From Cloacibacillus sp. (GTDB lineage Bacteria; Synergistota; Synergistia; Synergistales; Synergistaceae), in the NCBI GenBank assembly GCA_036655895.1, contig JAVVPF010000016.1, positions 1-64,000 of the forward strand: 64,000 nt of DNA, read 5' to 3'. Position numbers and translations under genes: made by a program. Positions 37,028-46,225 of the stretch are shown here, in pieces. Below the pieces are notes generated by a model. It was not told the origin of the DNA and did no database searches. It saw only the letters and a list, made by a program, of their open reading frames with translations. Within the stretch, counting starts at the first letter, position 1. Each line of letters starts with the position of its first letter.

Positions 37028-38410
37028 TTATTCTCCGGCTGCGGCAAGTTCTTTCACTATAGCACAGAAATGATCGCCGCGCGCGTTGTAGCTGGGGTAC
37101 ATATCCCAACTGGTGCAGGCCGGCGAAAGCAACACCGTATCGCCGGGAACGGCCGCGTCAAAGGCGGCTTTTACCGCCTCTTCCATATCATTTACCAGCC
37201 TGTAGTTTACAACGCCCGCCGCGGCTAGCGCCTCCGCCATTTTTTGCTTTTCGGAGCCAAGAAGCACCGCCGCGTGAGTATATTCTTTTACTGCTGCGGC
37301 AAGCGGAGCGTAGTCCTCGCCCTTGCCCTGACCGCCCAGAATGATCACCTTGTCGCCGGCAAGAGAGGTCATTGCGGCGATAGTGGCCGCCACGTTCGTG
37401 CCCTTTGAGTCGTCCACAAAGGAGACGCCGCCCGTCTTGCCCGCGAACGCGCATCTGTGCTTCGGCGGCACGTATGAGGCGAGCAGTTCGCCCGTCACCT
37501 CAGGCGTGTTGAAGAGAGCAAGCGCCGCAAGCGCCATCCCTGCGTTCTCGAGGTTGTGTTTTCCAAGCAGCTTCACGTCGTCAAAGAGAAAAAGCTTCTG
37601 CTTCATGCGGCAGCCGCCGCCGTTTATCCAAGCCGCGTGAACGCCGTCGTCAAGATAGACGCCCTGCTTGTGCGGGTCGCTTTCGCCCCACGCAAGCGGG
37701 AAACGTTCGACGCCGGCCTTTATGTCAAGCGCCTCTTCGTCGCGCTCCTGATAGATGGCAGCTCCCCCCGGCGCAAGGCATGATATGAGCTTTGCTTTCG
37801 CCGCTATGTAATTTTCATAAGAGCCGTGCCAGTCTATATGGTCTGGGGCGAGGTTGGTGACGACGGCCAGGTCGCACATAAAATCCTTCGCCCAGTAAAG
37901 CTGGAAGCTCGAAAGTTCGAGCACGATAAAGTCAAAATCTTTTCCGGCGGCAAGCGCCACAGCGTTGCCGATGTTCCCTCCGGTCATTACGGAATAACCA
38001 AGTTTTTCAAGCAGATAGCCTATCATCGAGGTAGTCGTCGTCTTGCCGTTGCTTCCGGTGACGCCTATCACTATGCCCGAAAGATACGGGTTTACAAAAT
38101 CCAGCTCGCCTGTGACTGGCACGTTGTTTTTGCCGGCGGCGGCTAGGACCGGTATCTTAGGCGATATGCCGGAGCTTACCACTATCTGGTCAGCGCAGAG
38201 CGCGCGGTCGGTGTTGCCGCCCTCTTCCCAGTTTATCCCGGAGGCGGCGAAAGCGGCCTTCGTCTCTTCTTTTATCTCTTTTGCGTCGGAGACAAATACA
38301 TCCGCGCCAAGCGAGGCCGCAAGTTCGGCAAGGGCTCTGCCGCTCACTCCGGCGCCTATCACGGATATGCGTTTGCCTGTCAAAACTTTATCTTCTGTCA
38401 CTACAACCAA
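37028..38410 (-). CDS. murD: UDP-N-acetylmuramoylalanine-D-glutamate ligase
   Basis: MurD adds D-glutamate to UDP-MurNAc-L-Ala. The 460-residue protein has the Rossmann-like start SVIGAGVSGRALA, the ATP loop GVTGSNGKTTTTSM, ELSSFQL, and the C-terminal VDDSKGTN and LLSPACTSWDMYPSYNARG motifs typical of MurD. The start is uncertain. TTG at 38410 sits 3 nt from GGAAGG, while a GTG three codons on (12 nt away) is an alternative. It lies 50 nt after mraY. Confidence 0.95.
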   Translation of the reverse strand: MVVVTEDKVLTGKRISVIGAGVSGRALAELAASLGADVFVSDAKEIKEETKAAFAASGINWEEGGNTDRALCADQIVVSSGISPKIPVLAAAGKNNVPVTGELDFVNPYLSGIVIGVTGSNGKTTTTSMIGYLLEKLGYSVMTGGNIGNAVALAAGKDFDFIVLELSSFQLYWAKDFMCDLAVVTNLAPDHIDWHGSYENYIAAKAKLISCLAPGGAAIYQERDEEALDIKAGVERFPLAWGESDPHKQGVYLDDGVHAAWINGGGCRMKQKLFLFDDVKLLGKHNLENAGMALAALALFNTPEVTGELLASYVPPKHRCAFAGKTGGVSFVDDSKGTNVAATIAAMTSLAGDKVIILGGQGKGEDYAPLAAAVKEYTHAAVLLGSEKQKMAEALAAAGVVNYRLVNDMEEAVKAAFDAAVPGDTVLLSPACTSWDMYPSYNARGDHFCAIVKELAAAGE

Positions 38411-38460
38411 CGACCTTCCGAATAGAACGTTCTAATAAAAAATCAAGATATAATCATACC

Positions 38461-39429
38461 TCAAAAGTCTCTAAGCGTAAAATAAAAGAGGCACGACATG
38501 AGCAGGCAGATGCCCAGGATGTGGATTATCCAAAAACGCGTCACGATCTCCGTCTCTTTCCAGCCGGACATTTCAAAATGATGGTGTATCGGGCTCATTT
38601 TGAAGACCTTCCTGTGGAAGCGGCGAATGGCTATTATTTGGACGGCCACGGAAAATATCTCAACTCCAAAGAAAAATCCCAGCGGTATGACGAAGACAAA
38701 GACGCCGGAATTTATACATATCGAAAGCAGCAGCCCCGCAAAAAAATGCGCGCCGACATCTCCCATAAAAACGGAGGCCGGGTTTGCGTTGTGCCACAAA
38801 AAGGCTAGGCAGACGCCGCACGAGGCGGAAATGACAAGCATCATAAGCGGCCCGCATTCTATAAACGAAAGCGCCGCTATGAGCGAAATCAGAGTGCAGC
38901 CCGCGGCAAGCCCGTCAAGGCCGTCGGTCACGTTGACCGCGTTTTGCAGGCCGACGCCGACGAAGACGACGCAGAGGATATATAATATTCTGGGCAGTTC
39001 AAAGCCTGGCACTATCATATATGGAGGCACGGAAACCCAGACGGCCCACGGAACAGTGACCAAAATTTGCAGCCCCAGCTTTTGAAGGCTGGTAAGGCCG
39101 TCGCTTGAACGCCTCGTATGTTTGAGCCAGTCGTCGATGAAGCCCACCGCCGCGGCGAGCACGGGATAGGAGATTATCCTGCCGGCCGCCTCCCATGAAA
39201 AATCAGGAGCGAACGTCATAAAAAGAGGCAGACAGAGAAGAATGACGGGAATAAAGACGATGCCGCCCATCGTGGGCGTACCCATCTTCGTCTTTTCGTG
39301 CCAGCAGGGGCCGTAAAGCTTCGTCACCTGCTCTATCTTCATCTTGTGCATGACGGCTATCCAGTATTTCTGTAAGACAAGTTCGCAGACAAAGGCGAAC
39401 ATGAGAAGCAGAGTAAATTCTATAAGCAT
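38461..39429 (-). CDS. mraY: Phospho-N-acetylmuramoyl-pentapeptide transferase
   Basis: MraY makes lipid I by moving phospho-MurNAc-pentapeptide to undecaprenyl phosphate. The 322-residue polytopic protein is at the short end of the family (usually 320-360). It has TPTMGGIVF, the aspartate motif GFIDDWLKHTRRSSDGL, the VTDGLDGLAAG loop, FMGDVGAHFF and the cytoplasmic IHHHFEMSGWKE loop with the catalytic histidines. A GGAGG site lies 6 nt before the ATG, which is 1 nt after the murF stop. Confidence 0.96.
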   Translation of the reverse strand: MLIEFTLLLMFAFVCELVLQKYWIAVMHKMKIEQVTKLYGPCWHEKTKMGTPTMGGIVFIPVILLCLPLFMTFAPDFSWEAAGRIISYPVLAAAVGFIDDWLKHTRRSSDGLTSLQKLGLQILVTVPWAVWVSVPPYMIVPGFELPRILYILCVVFVGVGLQNAVNVTDGLDGLAAGCTLISLIAALSFIECGPLMMLVISASCGVCLAFLWHNANPASVFMGDVGAHFFAGLLLSICINSGVFVFVIPLGFFFGVEIFSVAVQIIAIRRFHRKVFKMSPIHHHFEMSGWKETEIVTRFWIIHILGICLLMSCLFYFTLRDF

Positions 39430-39430
39430 C

Positions 39431-40825
39431 TTACGCCTCCGTTAAAGCCCCGACCACTTTTTTCAGGCCATAGGAATTGGAGCCTTTGACAAGTATGACG
39501 CGGCGGGAGAGGTCTGTGTAGTCGATGGCGCCTATGATGTCTTCCAGCGAAAGGTAGACTGCGGCGCTCTTGCCGACAGGCGCTCCGCACTCCGCCCACT
39601 CCCGGCCAAGCAGCATCACGGCGTCAAAATCCGACACTTCGGAAATGATTTTAGCGTGCCACTCGGCGGTGCTTTCGCCAAGCTCCCTCATGCCGCCAAG
39701 AATAGCGCATTTTTTTACGCCGAGCTTTTCCGCCGCGGAGCGCGCGTTCTTTATGGCGGCCGACATAGAGGCCGGATTTGCGTTATAGGCCTCGTCTATC
39801 ACCCAGCCCTGCGCGCCGCACCTGCGGCAGAGGCCGCGTCCCGATATCGGCGGCATCGCGGCGAAGGCCTGCGCCGTCTCTTTTTTGGAAACTCCGGAAA
39901 GCTCCGCCGCGCAGCAGGCATAGGCCATGTTATAGGCGTGCTGGATGCCAAAGAGCGTGCTTTCCAGTGTAAAGCGCTCTCCTTTTTCCTCATAGAGCGC
40001 CGTCGTGCGCGGGCCGCCCTCGTCCAGCGTGATATAGCTGTCGATTATCCTGATGTCGCTTCCCTCGTCGTAACCTATGGAATATTTTGTAATGTTATTA
40101 TAATTATATGACATATACTCGCGAATCAGCGGATTGTCGTTGTTGAAGATGATTTTTTCAAGCGCCGGGCTTTTGCATATCTCCATTTTGGCGCGCAGAA
40201 CGCCATGGATGTCACCAAAGCCTTCAAGATGCGCGGGAACGACCTCCGTAATTATCACGGTCTGCGGCTGAAAATGCTCCACAAGCTCCGATATCTCCCC
40301 AAAATGGTTGGTGCCGAGTTCTAGCACAAGCTCCTGAGTATCCTCCGGCATCGCAAGCACGGTCAGGCTGCATCCGATGAGCGTGTTGAAGCTGCGTATC
40401 GCGCTGTGCAGGCGCAGACGCTTTTTCATAGCCGCCGCCGTCAGCTCGCGCGTCGTCGTCTTTCCAACGCTGCCTGTTATAGCCGTCACATGCGGCGCTA
40501 CGCCTCTTAAATATTCTTCCGCTATTTTCGACAAAGCCCGCACAGTATCCTCCGCCGCGATGAAGGTGATGCCGGCGTATTCTGGACGGCGCAGTTCAAG
40601 GCGCTCCATCTCGGAGGCGTTGACGAGCAGCAGCTTCGCGCCGTTGTTCACCGCCTGCTGTAAAAATAGATGGCCGTCCGTCACGTCGCCCTTTATGGCG
40701 ACGAAGGCGTCTCCGTGCGAAACCTCACGGCTGTCGCTCTTCCACCCACGGCATATTTTTATATCAGGGCCGCAGAGGCTCCCGCCGCACGCGGATGCGG
40801 CGGCGGAGGCAGTAAAGGGGGTCAC
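39431..40825 (-). CDS. murF: UDP-MurNAc-tripeptide-D-Ala-D-Ala ligase
   Basis: MurF attaches D-Ala-D-Ala to the tripeptide precursor. The 464-residue protein has the ATP loop AITGSVGKTTTREL, ELGTNHFGEI (MurF-specific), VIDEAYNANPASM and ILGGMRELGE near the C-terminal domain. It starts with GTG at 40825 and overlaps murE by 4 nt (GTGA). Confidence 0.96.
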   Translation of the reverse strand: MTPFTASAAASACGGSLCGPDIKICRGWKSDSREVSHGDAFVAIKGDVTDGHLFLQQAVNNGAKLLLVNASEMERLELRRPEYAGITFIAAEDTVRALSKIAEEYLRGVAPHVTAITGSVGKTTTRELTAAAMKKRLRLHSAIRSFNTLIGCSLTVLAMPEDTQELVLELGTNHFGEISELVEHFQPQTVIITEVVPAHLEGFGDIHGVLRAKMEICKSPALEKIIFNNDNPLIREYMSYNYNNITKYSIGYDEGSDIRIIDSYITLDEGGPRTTALYEEKGERFTLESTLFGIQHAYNMAYACCAAELSGVSKKETAQAFAAMPPISGRGLCRRCGAQGWVIDEAYNANPASMSAAIKNARSAAEKLGVKKCAILGGMRELGESTAEWHAKIISEVSDFDAVMLLGREWAECGAPVGKSAAVYLSLEDIIGAIDYTDLSRRVILVKGSNSYGLKKVVGALTEA

Positions 40826-42327
40826 CTTGCCGTCCTCTTTCCATGCGCGGCAAGCCAGTCCTCCATTATTTCTTTATCTACAAGAGGGATAGGCCCATCC
40901 TTCAAGATCTGGTGCGTCTCGGGGCCGCGCCCCGCTATCACAAGCATGTCGCCCTCGCCTATCTGCTCCAGCCCGTAATAGATGGCCGCGCGGCGATCCT
41001 CTATCATCACATAGGGCGTGTCGTGCTCTTTTACGCCAGGCTCTATGGCCTTCATGATCGCGGTCGGGTCTTCGCTTCTTGGGTTGTCGGAGGTGACCAC
41101 CACATAGTCGCCAAGGCGCGACGCTATCTCGCCCATAACGGGACGCTTCGTCGTGTCTCTGTCGCCGCCCGCTCCAAACAGCACATAGAGCTTCTTTTTA
41201 CAGATGGGGCGCACCGCCGTCAGCACCTTTTCAAGCCCGTCGGAGCTGTGCGCAAAGTCGATGACGCATACGCCTGAACCCTCTATCGCATAGCGTTCAA
41301 GCCGTCCTGGCACCTGCCGCATATTTTCAAGCGCTTCAAGCGCGGTCTGCGACGAGACGCCTAGAGACCACGCAAGCGAGAGCGCCTGCAGCGCGTTCGA
41401 GACATTGTAGGCGCCGAGCACCGGCAGAGTGACCTTCTGTGTTTTCGGCAAGTCCGGCGTTTTGACCTCAAGGTCGAGGCCGCCGACGCTTATATTTTTG
41501 ATAGAGGCCCAGAAATCTGCGCTTTCGTTCACCATGCTGTAGGTAATGGCGCGCGCGCCCAATGCGTCGCGCAGCCGCTGGCCGTATGCGTCGTCGATGT
41601 TGACGCAGGCCTTCCAGTTGTTTCTCATATATTTGTCAAAGAGCGCCTTTTTAGCGAGGAAATAATTTTCCATAGTCTTATGGTAGTCGAGATGATCCAG
41701 AGTGAGGTTCGTAAAGCCGGCCCTGTCGAAGCTTATGCCGTTTATGCGCCCCTGGTCTATGGCGTGGGACGACGCCTCCATGACGCAGGCCTTGCAGCCG
41801 TTTTCCGTCATTCTGGCAAGTATATTCTGAACGTCGCTGCCCTCTGGCGTCGTGTGCTCCGCCTCTTCCTGCGTTTTCCCGTCGTCGTAGATGATGGTGC
41901 CCATAAGCCCCGTCTTTATGCCGGCGTGGTTCAGTATGCTCTGCGTCATAAAGGTGGAGGTCGTCTTTCCGTTCGTGCCGGTAAGCGCTATCATCGTCAA
42001 TTTTTTCGCAGGCTCGTCGTGGACGAGCGAGCATATATACCCCATAGCCGCGCGAACGTCGTCCGTTATAAGCTGCGGAACGGGGCAGTCTGTCTCTCTT
42101 TCGCATAAAACGGCGGAAGTTCCTTTTGCGACAGCGCCCGCGATAAAGTCGTGTGCGTCGACATGTCCGCCCTTGGTGGCCGCGAACATCATGCCCGGGG
42201 CAGCTTTTCTGCTGTCGCACACCACGCCCTCCACATTTATAGCCTCAAGGACGCAACCTTCCGGAAGATGGAGTCTAACCTTTATAGGCAGTTTTTCGGC
42301 CGCCTGAGCCACTTTGTTCAACAACAT
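40822..42327 (-). CDS. murE: UDP-MurNAc-L-Ala-D-Glu ligase MurE (meso-diaminopimelate type)
   Basis: MurE adds the third stem-peptide residue. The 501-residue protein has the ATP loop TGTNGKTT (116-123), MEASSHAI, and DNPR at 414-417. The DNPR signature marks enzymes that use meso-diaminopimelate rather than lysine, so I predict DAP-type peptidoglycan. The conserved central-domain SSHAID/LDHLDYH segments are intact. A GAGGGGGG site precedes the ATG. It starts 16 nt after the PBP gene. Confidence 0.96.
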   Translation of the reverse strand: MLLNKVAQAAEKLPIKVRLHLPEGCVLEAINVEGVVCDSRKAAPGMMFAATKGGHVDAHDFIAGAVAKGTSAVLCERETDCPVPQLITDDVRAAMGYICSLVHDEPAKKLTMIALTGTNGKTTSTFMTQSILNHAGIKTGLMGTIIYDDGKTQEEAEHTTPEGSDVQNILARMTENGCKACVMEASSHAIDQGRINGISFDRAGFTNLTLDHLDYHKTMENYFLAKKALFDKYMRNNWKACVNIDDAYGQRLRDALGARAITYSMVNESADFWASIKNISVGGLDLEVKTPDLPKTQKVTLPVLGAYNVSNALQALSLAWSLGVSSQTALEALENMRQVPGRLERYAIEGSGVCVIDFAHSSDGLEKVLTAVRPICKKKLYVLFGAGGDRDTTKRPVMGEIASRLGDYVVVTSDNPRSEDPTAIMKAIEPGVKEHDTPYVMIEDRRAAIYYGLEQIGEGDMLVIAGRGPETHQILKDGPIPLVDKEIMEDWLAAHGKRTAR

Positions 42328-42343
42328 AACATATACCCCCCTC

Positions 42344-44038
42344 TTATATTTTCCCAGGATTTATCTGAACGATATCTTCCACTATAGACTTAAATACCGG
42401 AGCGGCTATCTGCCCTCCGTAATATCTGGCGCCCTTTGGTTCGCCTATGGATATCAGCATCACATACTGCGGTCTGTCCGCGGGCCAGAAACCGACGAAC
42501 GAGGCCACGTACTGCCCCTTTTGATACTCGCCGGACTGAGCCACCTGCGCCGTTCCGGTCTTTCCGGCAACGGCCACCTTAGTGGATTTAGCCAGCTTTC
42601 CGCCGCCCTCCGCGACGACCATCTTCATAGCCTGCCTCACAAAATCGGAGGTCTTTTGAGAGATCACCTGATAGCGCGCGCGCTTCGTTCCTCTATGGAT
42701 CATCTTCCCGGCGCTGTCCCTTACCTCTTCCACAATATACGGCTTAAGCAGCGTGCCTCCGTTTGCGATAGAGGCGATGGCCATCACCTCCTGAAGAGGC
42801 GTAACAGCAATGCCCTGTCCGATAAATATGTTGGCGGGCACAGTGCCTAGCCATTCTTCCGGCTGCTTGATAAGCCCGGCCTCTTCGCCGGCTATTTCGA
42901 CCTCGGTCTTGTCGCCGAAGCCAAACTGTTTAAGCATACCATAGGCCTGATACCTTGGCACCCCCATAGACATTTTGGACATCCCGATATTGCAGGAATT
43001 CATAAGAACGTGAGTGAGGTCCTGAACGCCGTGCGCCTTTCTGTGCACTTCACTCATCGTCTTGTCAAAGAGTATCATCGAACCGCCGCACTGAAACGTA
43101 CTGTTCGCACTAACTGCGCCCGTCTCCATCGCTATCGCCATCGTTATCGGCTTAAAAACGGAGCCGGGCTCAAAGACGCGGCCAACAGCGTTGTTGCGCA
43201 CGGCGTCGGTGTGGATGAGATTTTTTCTGTTGTTGGGGTTCAGCGTCGGGTAGCTTGCAAGTGCGATTATCTGCCCTGTGTGCGGGTCGACGCAGACGCC
43301 GGCGGCCCATCCCGCCTCGGAGGCCTTTGCCCCTTCACTCAGACGCCATTCAAGTATCTGTTGGATGCGCGAATCAATGGTCAGCTTTATTGAACCGGCC
43401 GTATCCTTCACAACTCCAGATTTTCCGCTCATGATGTCAAGCGCGTTCCCCTTGGAATCCCTCGTCATGAACCTCGAACGCGGCGGCGAATATAAAATAT
43501 GATTCCAGGCAAGCTCTACGCCCGCCTGGCCGTACTGGTCTATGTCGCAAAAGCCGAGGACGTGGAACGCCAGCGACTCGTGCGGATATATCCTTCTTTT
43601 TTCCGTCTGGGTATAGAGGCCGGGAACCTTCTGCTTTGCGAGCGTGTTCGCCTTGTCCACCGGGATGTTGCGCGCCACCCAGTAAAAACGTCCGGGCCGT
43701 TCCTGCGCGAATTTAGAGCCTACTGCCTTCCCGAAAAAGGGCGACAGAACTTTATCAGAGCTTGCGGGGTCCCAGAATTTAGGGTCGATGAAAAAACTTG
43801 TAGTCGGAACGGATATTGCAAGCGGGATGCCGTTTCTGTCCTCTATCCTGCCGCGCGACGGGCTCACCGCCACATTCGCCCAATACTGTTTTTGTGACTG
43901 TAAGACAATTCGCCGGTCAGGCCAAAGCTGGATCTTGGCTGTTCCGGCGGCTAAGACAAACAATGTCAGGAAAGCTGCGAACCATACTGCTTTAGAATGG
44001 CGGGGGCCTCTCTCCTGCTCTTTCCTAATTTTTGGCAT
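42344..44038 (-). CDS. Class B penicillin-binding protein, FtsI/SpoVD type
   Basis: This is the septal transpeptidase that crosslinks peptidoglycan. The 564-residue protein has an N-terminal membrane helix (about 17-37), a PBP dimerisation/pedestal domain (opening SRGRIEDRNGIPLA, about 61-210) and the transpeptidase domain. The catalytic motifs are SVFK (S293-K296), SCN (348-350) and KTG (493-495). There are no C-terminal PASTA repeats. It overlaps ftsL by 14 nt and precedes murE, the standard dcw position for ftsI/pbpB. Confidence 0.95.
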   Translation of the reverse strand: MPKIRKEQERGPRHSKAVWFAAFLTLFVLAAGTAKIQLWPDRRIVLQSQKQYWANVAVSPSRGRIEDRNGIPLAISVPTTSFFIDPKFWDPASSDKVLSPFFGKAVGSKFAQERPGRFYWVARNIPVDKANTLAKQKVPGLYTQTEKRRIYPHESLAFHVLGFCDIDQYGQAGVELAWNHILYSPPRSRFMTRDSKGNALDIMSGKSGVVKDTAGSIKLTIDSRIQQILEWRLSEGAKASEAGWAAGVCVDPHTGQIIALASYPTLNPNNRKNLIHTDAVRNNAVGRVFEPGSVFKPITMAIAMETGAVSANSTFQCGGSMILFDKTMSEVHRKAHGVQDLTHVLMNSCNIGMSKMSMGVPRYQAYGMLKQFGFGDKTEVEIAGEEAGLIKQPEEWLGTVPANIFIGQGIAVTPLQEVMAIASIANGGTLLKPYIVEEVRDSAGKMIHRGTKRARYQVISQKTSDFVRQAMKMVVAEGGGKLAKSTKVAVAGKTGTAQVAQSGEYQKGQYVASFVGFWPADRPQYVMLISIGEPKGARYYGGQIAAPVFKSIVEDIVQINPGKI

Positions 44039-44426
44039 GTGCCTTCTTTACGAAGGGGTTCAGATTCTCAAAAAGGCCTCCATCCTGAATCTCTTCTTTT
44101 TCACTGACTTGAGCTACACGCACCTCGCTGGGATCTATCCTTACGACCTTTACATTTTCCGCGTTGACCATTCCAAGATTCGTGCGGGCGTAGTTATAGA
44201 CCCTCGCCGGAGACAAAAGCTGAGAATATCTGCGTGAAAGCTCGAGATTCTCCTCCTTGCAGGCCTCAATGCGTCCCGTAGTCTCGGATATGCGGTTTTC
44301 AAGATAAAGTCCGTAGAGCCTGAGCGATCCAAGCGCCGCCGCGCAAAAAAAGACGCAAAGAAAACTAAGCAACAAAAGCGACGACTGTCTTGTTTCATCT
44401 TCATGTTTAAATTCGGTATTACGCAT
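44025..44426 (-). CDS. ftsL: FtsL-like small bitopic divisome protein
   Basis: The 133-residue protein has a short cytoplasmic segment, one membrane helix (about 16-36), then a coiled coil (ENRISETTGRIEACKEENLE) followed by LSPARVYNYARTNLGM, which resembles the FtsL/DivIC pattern. FtsL links FtsQ to the FtsW-FtsI pair. I start at the ATG at 44426, 9 nt after GAGGAGG and overlapping the rsmH end. The longer frame to 44459 would read rsmH codons out of frame. Position between rsmH and the PBP is the main support. Confidence 0.85.
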   Translation of the reverse strand: MRNTEFKHEDETRQSSLLLLSFLCVFFCAAALGSLRLYGLYLENRISETTGRIEACKEENLELSRRYSQLLSPARVYNYARTNLGMVNAENVKVVRIDPSEVRVAQVSEKEEIQDGGLFENLNPFVKKAHAKN

Positions 44427-45378
44427 CTTCACTGTCCTCCTCTGAGCCATCCGTCTCATACTCTGTATCTTCTTCGTACTTCTGAAAAATCCTCATCTTA
44501 GCGCTGCGAGACTTATAATTCGCCTCTATCTCCTCTTCGCATGGCACGAGCGCCTTCCTTGGCGCCGGCTCCCCCGCTTCCTCATCCTTCCACTTGCGGA
44601 AACGCAGCTTGACCATTCTGTCCTCAAGCGAATGATAGGAGATGACGATCATCTTGCCGCCCGGCTTCAGCACTTCCAGCGCACCGTCAAGCGCCTCGTT
44701 AAGAGCGTTTATCTCATCATTGACGGCTATGCGCAGCGCCTGAAAGACCTTGCGGGCAGGATGTCCGCCCATCTTTCGCTGCACCGGCGCGGGCAGGATG
44801 CGGCGGATAAGCTCCACAAGCTCCGTCGTCGTATGCAGTTCGCCCCCGTGCTCACGGCTGCGGACGATGCCCCTTGCTATCTCATAGGCGTAGCGCTCCT
44901 CGCCGTAATTGCGAAAAATCTCCGTAAGTTCCTTGATGTCGGCGTTCTGAAGGATCTCTTCGGCTCTTCTGTGATGCTCCGTAGAATCCTCGGAGTCCAT
45001 CCTCATATCGAGCGGCCCGTCATTCTGAAATGAAAAGCCGCGTTCCGGCTCCGTTATCTGCAAGTTTGAAACACCGAGGTCAAAGAGGATCACATCGGCG
45101 CCGTCAAAATCGTCTCTTTCGCGAAGCTCCGATATCGTGCGGAAATTCTGCGCCACGATCTCAAAGCGTCCCTCAAACGGAGCAAGCCGCTCTCCCGCTA
45201 TTTCACGCGCCTCCGCGTCCTGGTCGAAGCCAAAAAGACGGGCGCTTGCGCATTTTTCAAGTATCTTGATGCTGTGGCCGGCAAGCCCTAAAGTGGCGTC
45301 GACGACGCACAAGACCTTTTCAGGTTCGTCAATGGCCTCAAGCACCTCGTTCAGCATCACCGACAGATGTTCTTTCAT
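44419..45378 (-). CDS. rsmH: 16S rRNA (cytosine1402-N4)-methyltransferase RsmH (MraW)
   Basis: RsmH methylates C1402 of 16S rRNA using AdoMet. The 319-residue protein starts with the typical HLSVMLNEVLEAI. It shows the AdoMet loop DATLGLAGHS, FGFDQDAEAREIA, ILFDLGVSNLQIT, ERGFSFQNDGPLDMRMD, GGHPARKVFQALRIAVN and ISYHSLEDRMVK, in family order. It ends in an acidic tail. It overlaps mraZ by 4 nt. Confidence 0.97.
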   Translation of the reverse strand: MKEHLSVMLNEVLEAIDEPEKVLCVVDATLGLAGHSIKILEKCASARLFGFDQDAEAREIAGERLAPFEGRFEIVAQNFRTISELRERDDFDGADVILFDLGVSNLQITEPERGFSFQNDGPLDMRMDSEDSTEHHRRAEEILQNADIKELTEIFRNYGEERYAYEIARGIVRSREHGGELHTTTELVELIRRILPAPVQRKMGGHPARKVFQALRIAVNDEINALNEALDGALEVLKPGGKMIVISYHSLEDRMVKLRFRKWKDEEAGEPAPRKALVPCEEEIEANYKSRSAKMRIFQKYEEDTEYETDGSEEDSEDA

Positions 45379-45800
45379 ATTTCGTCCAGCTCTTCCGCCA
45401 TATCAGAGAAATCCGCCAGCACTTCGCCGCGGTGTTCCTCCCACTTCTGCGTGTCCCACAACTCCATGTGGTCTTCCGCGCCTATCAGAGTAACGTCGCT
45501 CTCCGTGCCCGCGTAATCGCGCAGCACCTGAGGGATAAGGATACGTCCCGCGCCGTCTATCTCCTGCTCCGTCGCCATCGACAGAAGCACGCGCCTGAAA
45601 TCACGCGTCTTTTTTTTGAACGTTGAGAGTTCCTTTAATTTATTTATAAGTTCTTCCCAGCGGGGAAGAGGATACAAAGCGATGCAGCGGTCTATGCCGA
45701 TAGTTGCCACAACCGATGAGCCAAGCTCGCCCCTGAACTTCGCGGGGAGAACCGTGCGGCCTTTTCCATCAAGTTTATGGTTATAACTACCCACCAGCAT
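45375..45800 (-). CDS. mraZ: Transcriptional regulator MraZ
   Basis: MraZ is a ring-forming SpoVT/AbrB-like repressor of its own dcw operon. The 141-residue protein has two AbrB-like halves, with DGKGRTVLPAKFR in the first and EIDGAGRILIPQVLRDYA in the second. I start at the ATG at 45800, because MLVGSYNHKLD is the conserved N-terminus. A GTG at 45815 would add five residues. The ribosome site is weak, and the predicted MraZ boxes reach to within 9 nt of the start, so operator and translation start nearly overlap. Confidence 0.95.
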   Translation of the reverse strand: MLVGSYNHKLDGKGRTVLPAKFRGELGSSVVATIGIDRCIALYPLPRWEELINKLKELSTFKKKTRDFRRVLLSMATEQEIDGAGRILIPQVLRDYAGTESDVTLIGAEDHMELWDTQKWEEHRGEVLADFSDMAEELDEI

Positions 45801-45809
45801 ACCAAATAC

Positions 45810-45854
45810 ACCCACTTTCTGACACTTTACCCCACTACGTCACACATTACCCTC
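45810..45854 (-). promoter_or_regulatory. Predicted MraZ operator: pentamer boxes with 10-bp period
   Basis: Reading the minus strand toward mraZ, pentamers GAGGG, TGTGA, TGGGG, TGTCA and TGGGT are spaced by exactly five bases (TAATG, CGTAG, TAAAG, GAAAG). This matches the TGGGN-N5 direct-repeat architecture bound by MraZ in E. coli; two boxes match exactly and the others partly. A weak promoter (TTGCGT, 17 bp, TAATGT) overlaps the distal boxes. Confidence 0.6.
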
Positions 45855-46225
45855 ACAAGAGGCAATACGCAACAGCTTCGTTTTACAAAGTCATAAATTT
45901 TATTGAGCCTCTAGGCCTATTATATTTACAAACCCACACTGCGCGCGGCTTTTGGGTACTTTAGAGGCGCATTTACGCAGAGTATTGCCTCAGTGTATGC
46001 ATACAAGTTTTTTTAAGATTCTTTATTTAAATAGGTAGAAATACATATCACTTATCAAACATTAAGAATGAGATATGACAAAGCCCCCCGCGGCAAAAAA
46101 CACCTCATAAACGGCCCTATGCTGACAGCAATAAGCCACGGCGTACGCCGTGGCTTATTGCTGTCACATTTAACTTAAATCATTAACTTAGGATTTATAA
46201 CAGAACGTTAGCACTAAGCCTTAAA
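45855..46225. other. Intergenic region between rnpB and mraZ
   Basis: I see no gene here. It holds a 44-nt perfect palindrome (46123-46166), a 10-nt inverted repeat GAGGCAATAC at 45859-45868 with its complement at 45982-45991, and the short palindrome GTATGCATAC near 45996. The inverted repeat lies just beyond the MraZ boxes. Confidence 0.5.
46123..46166. repeat. 44-nt perfect palindrome without a loop
   Basis: The two 22-nt arms (46123-46144 beginning TGACAGCAATAAGCC, 46145-46166 ending GGCTTATTGCTGTCA) are exactly complementary with no spacer. No T-run follows on either strand, so it is not a standard terminator. Its role is unknown: REP-like element, cruciform, or binding site. Confidence 0.75.
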
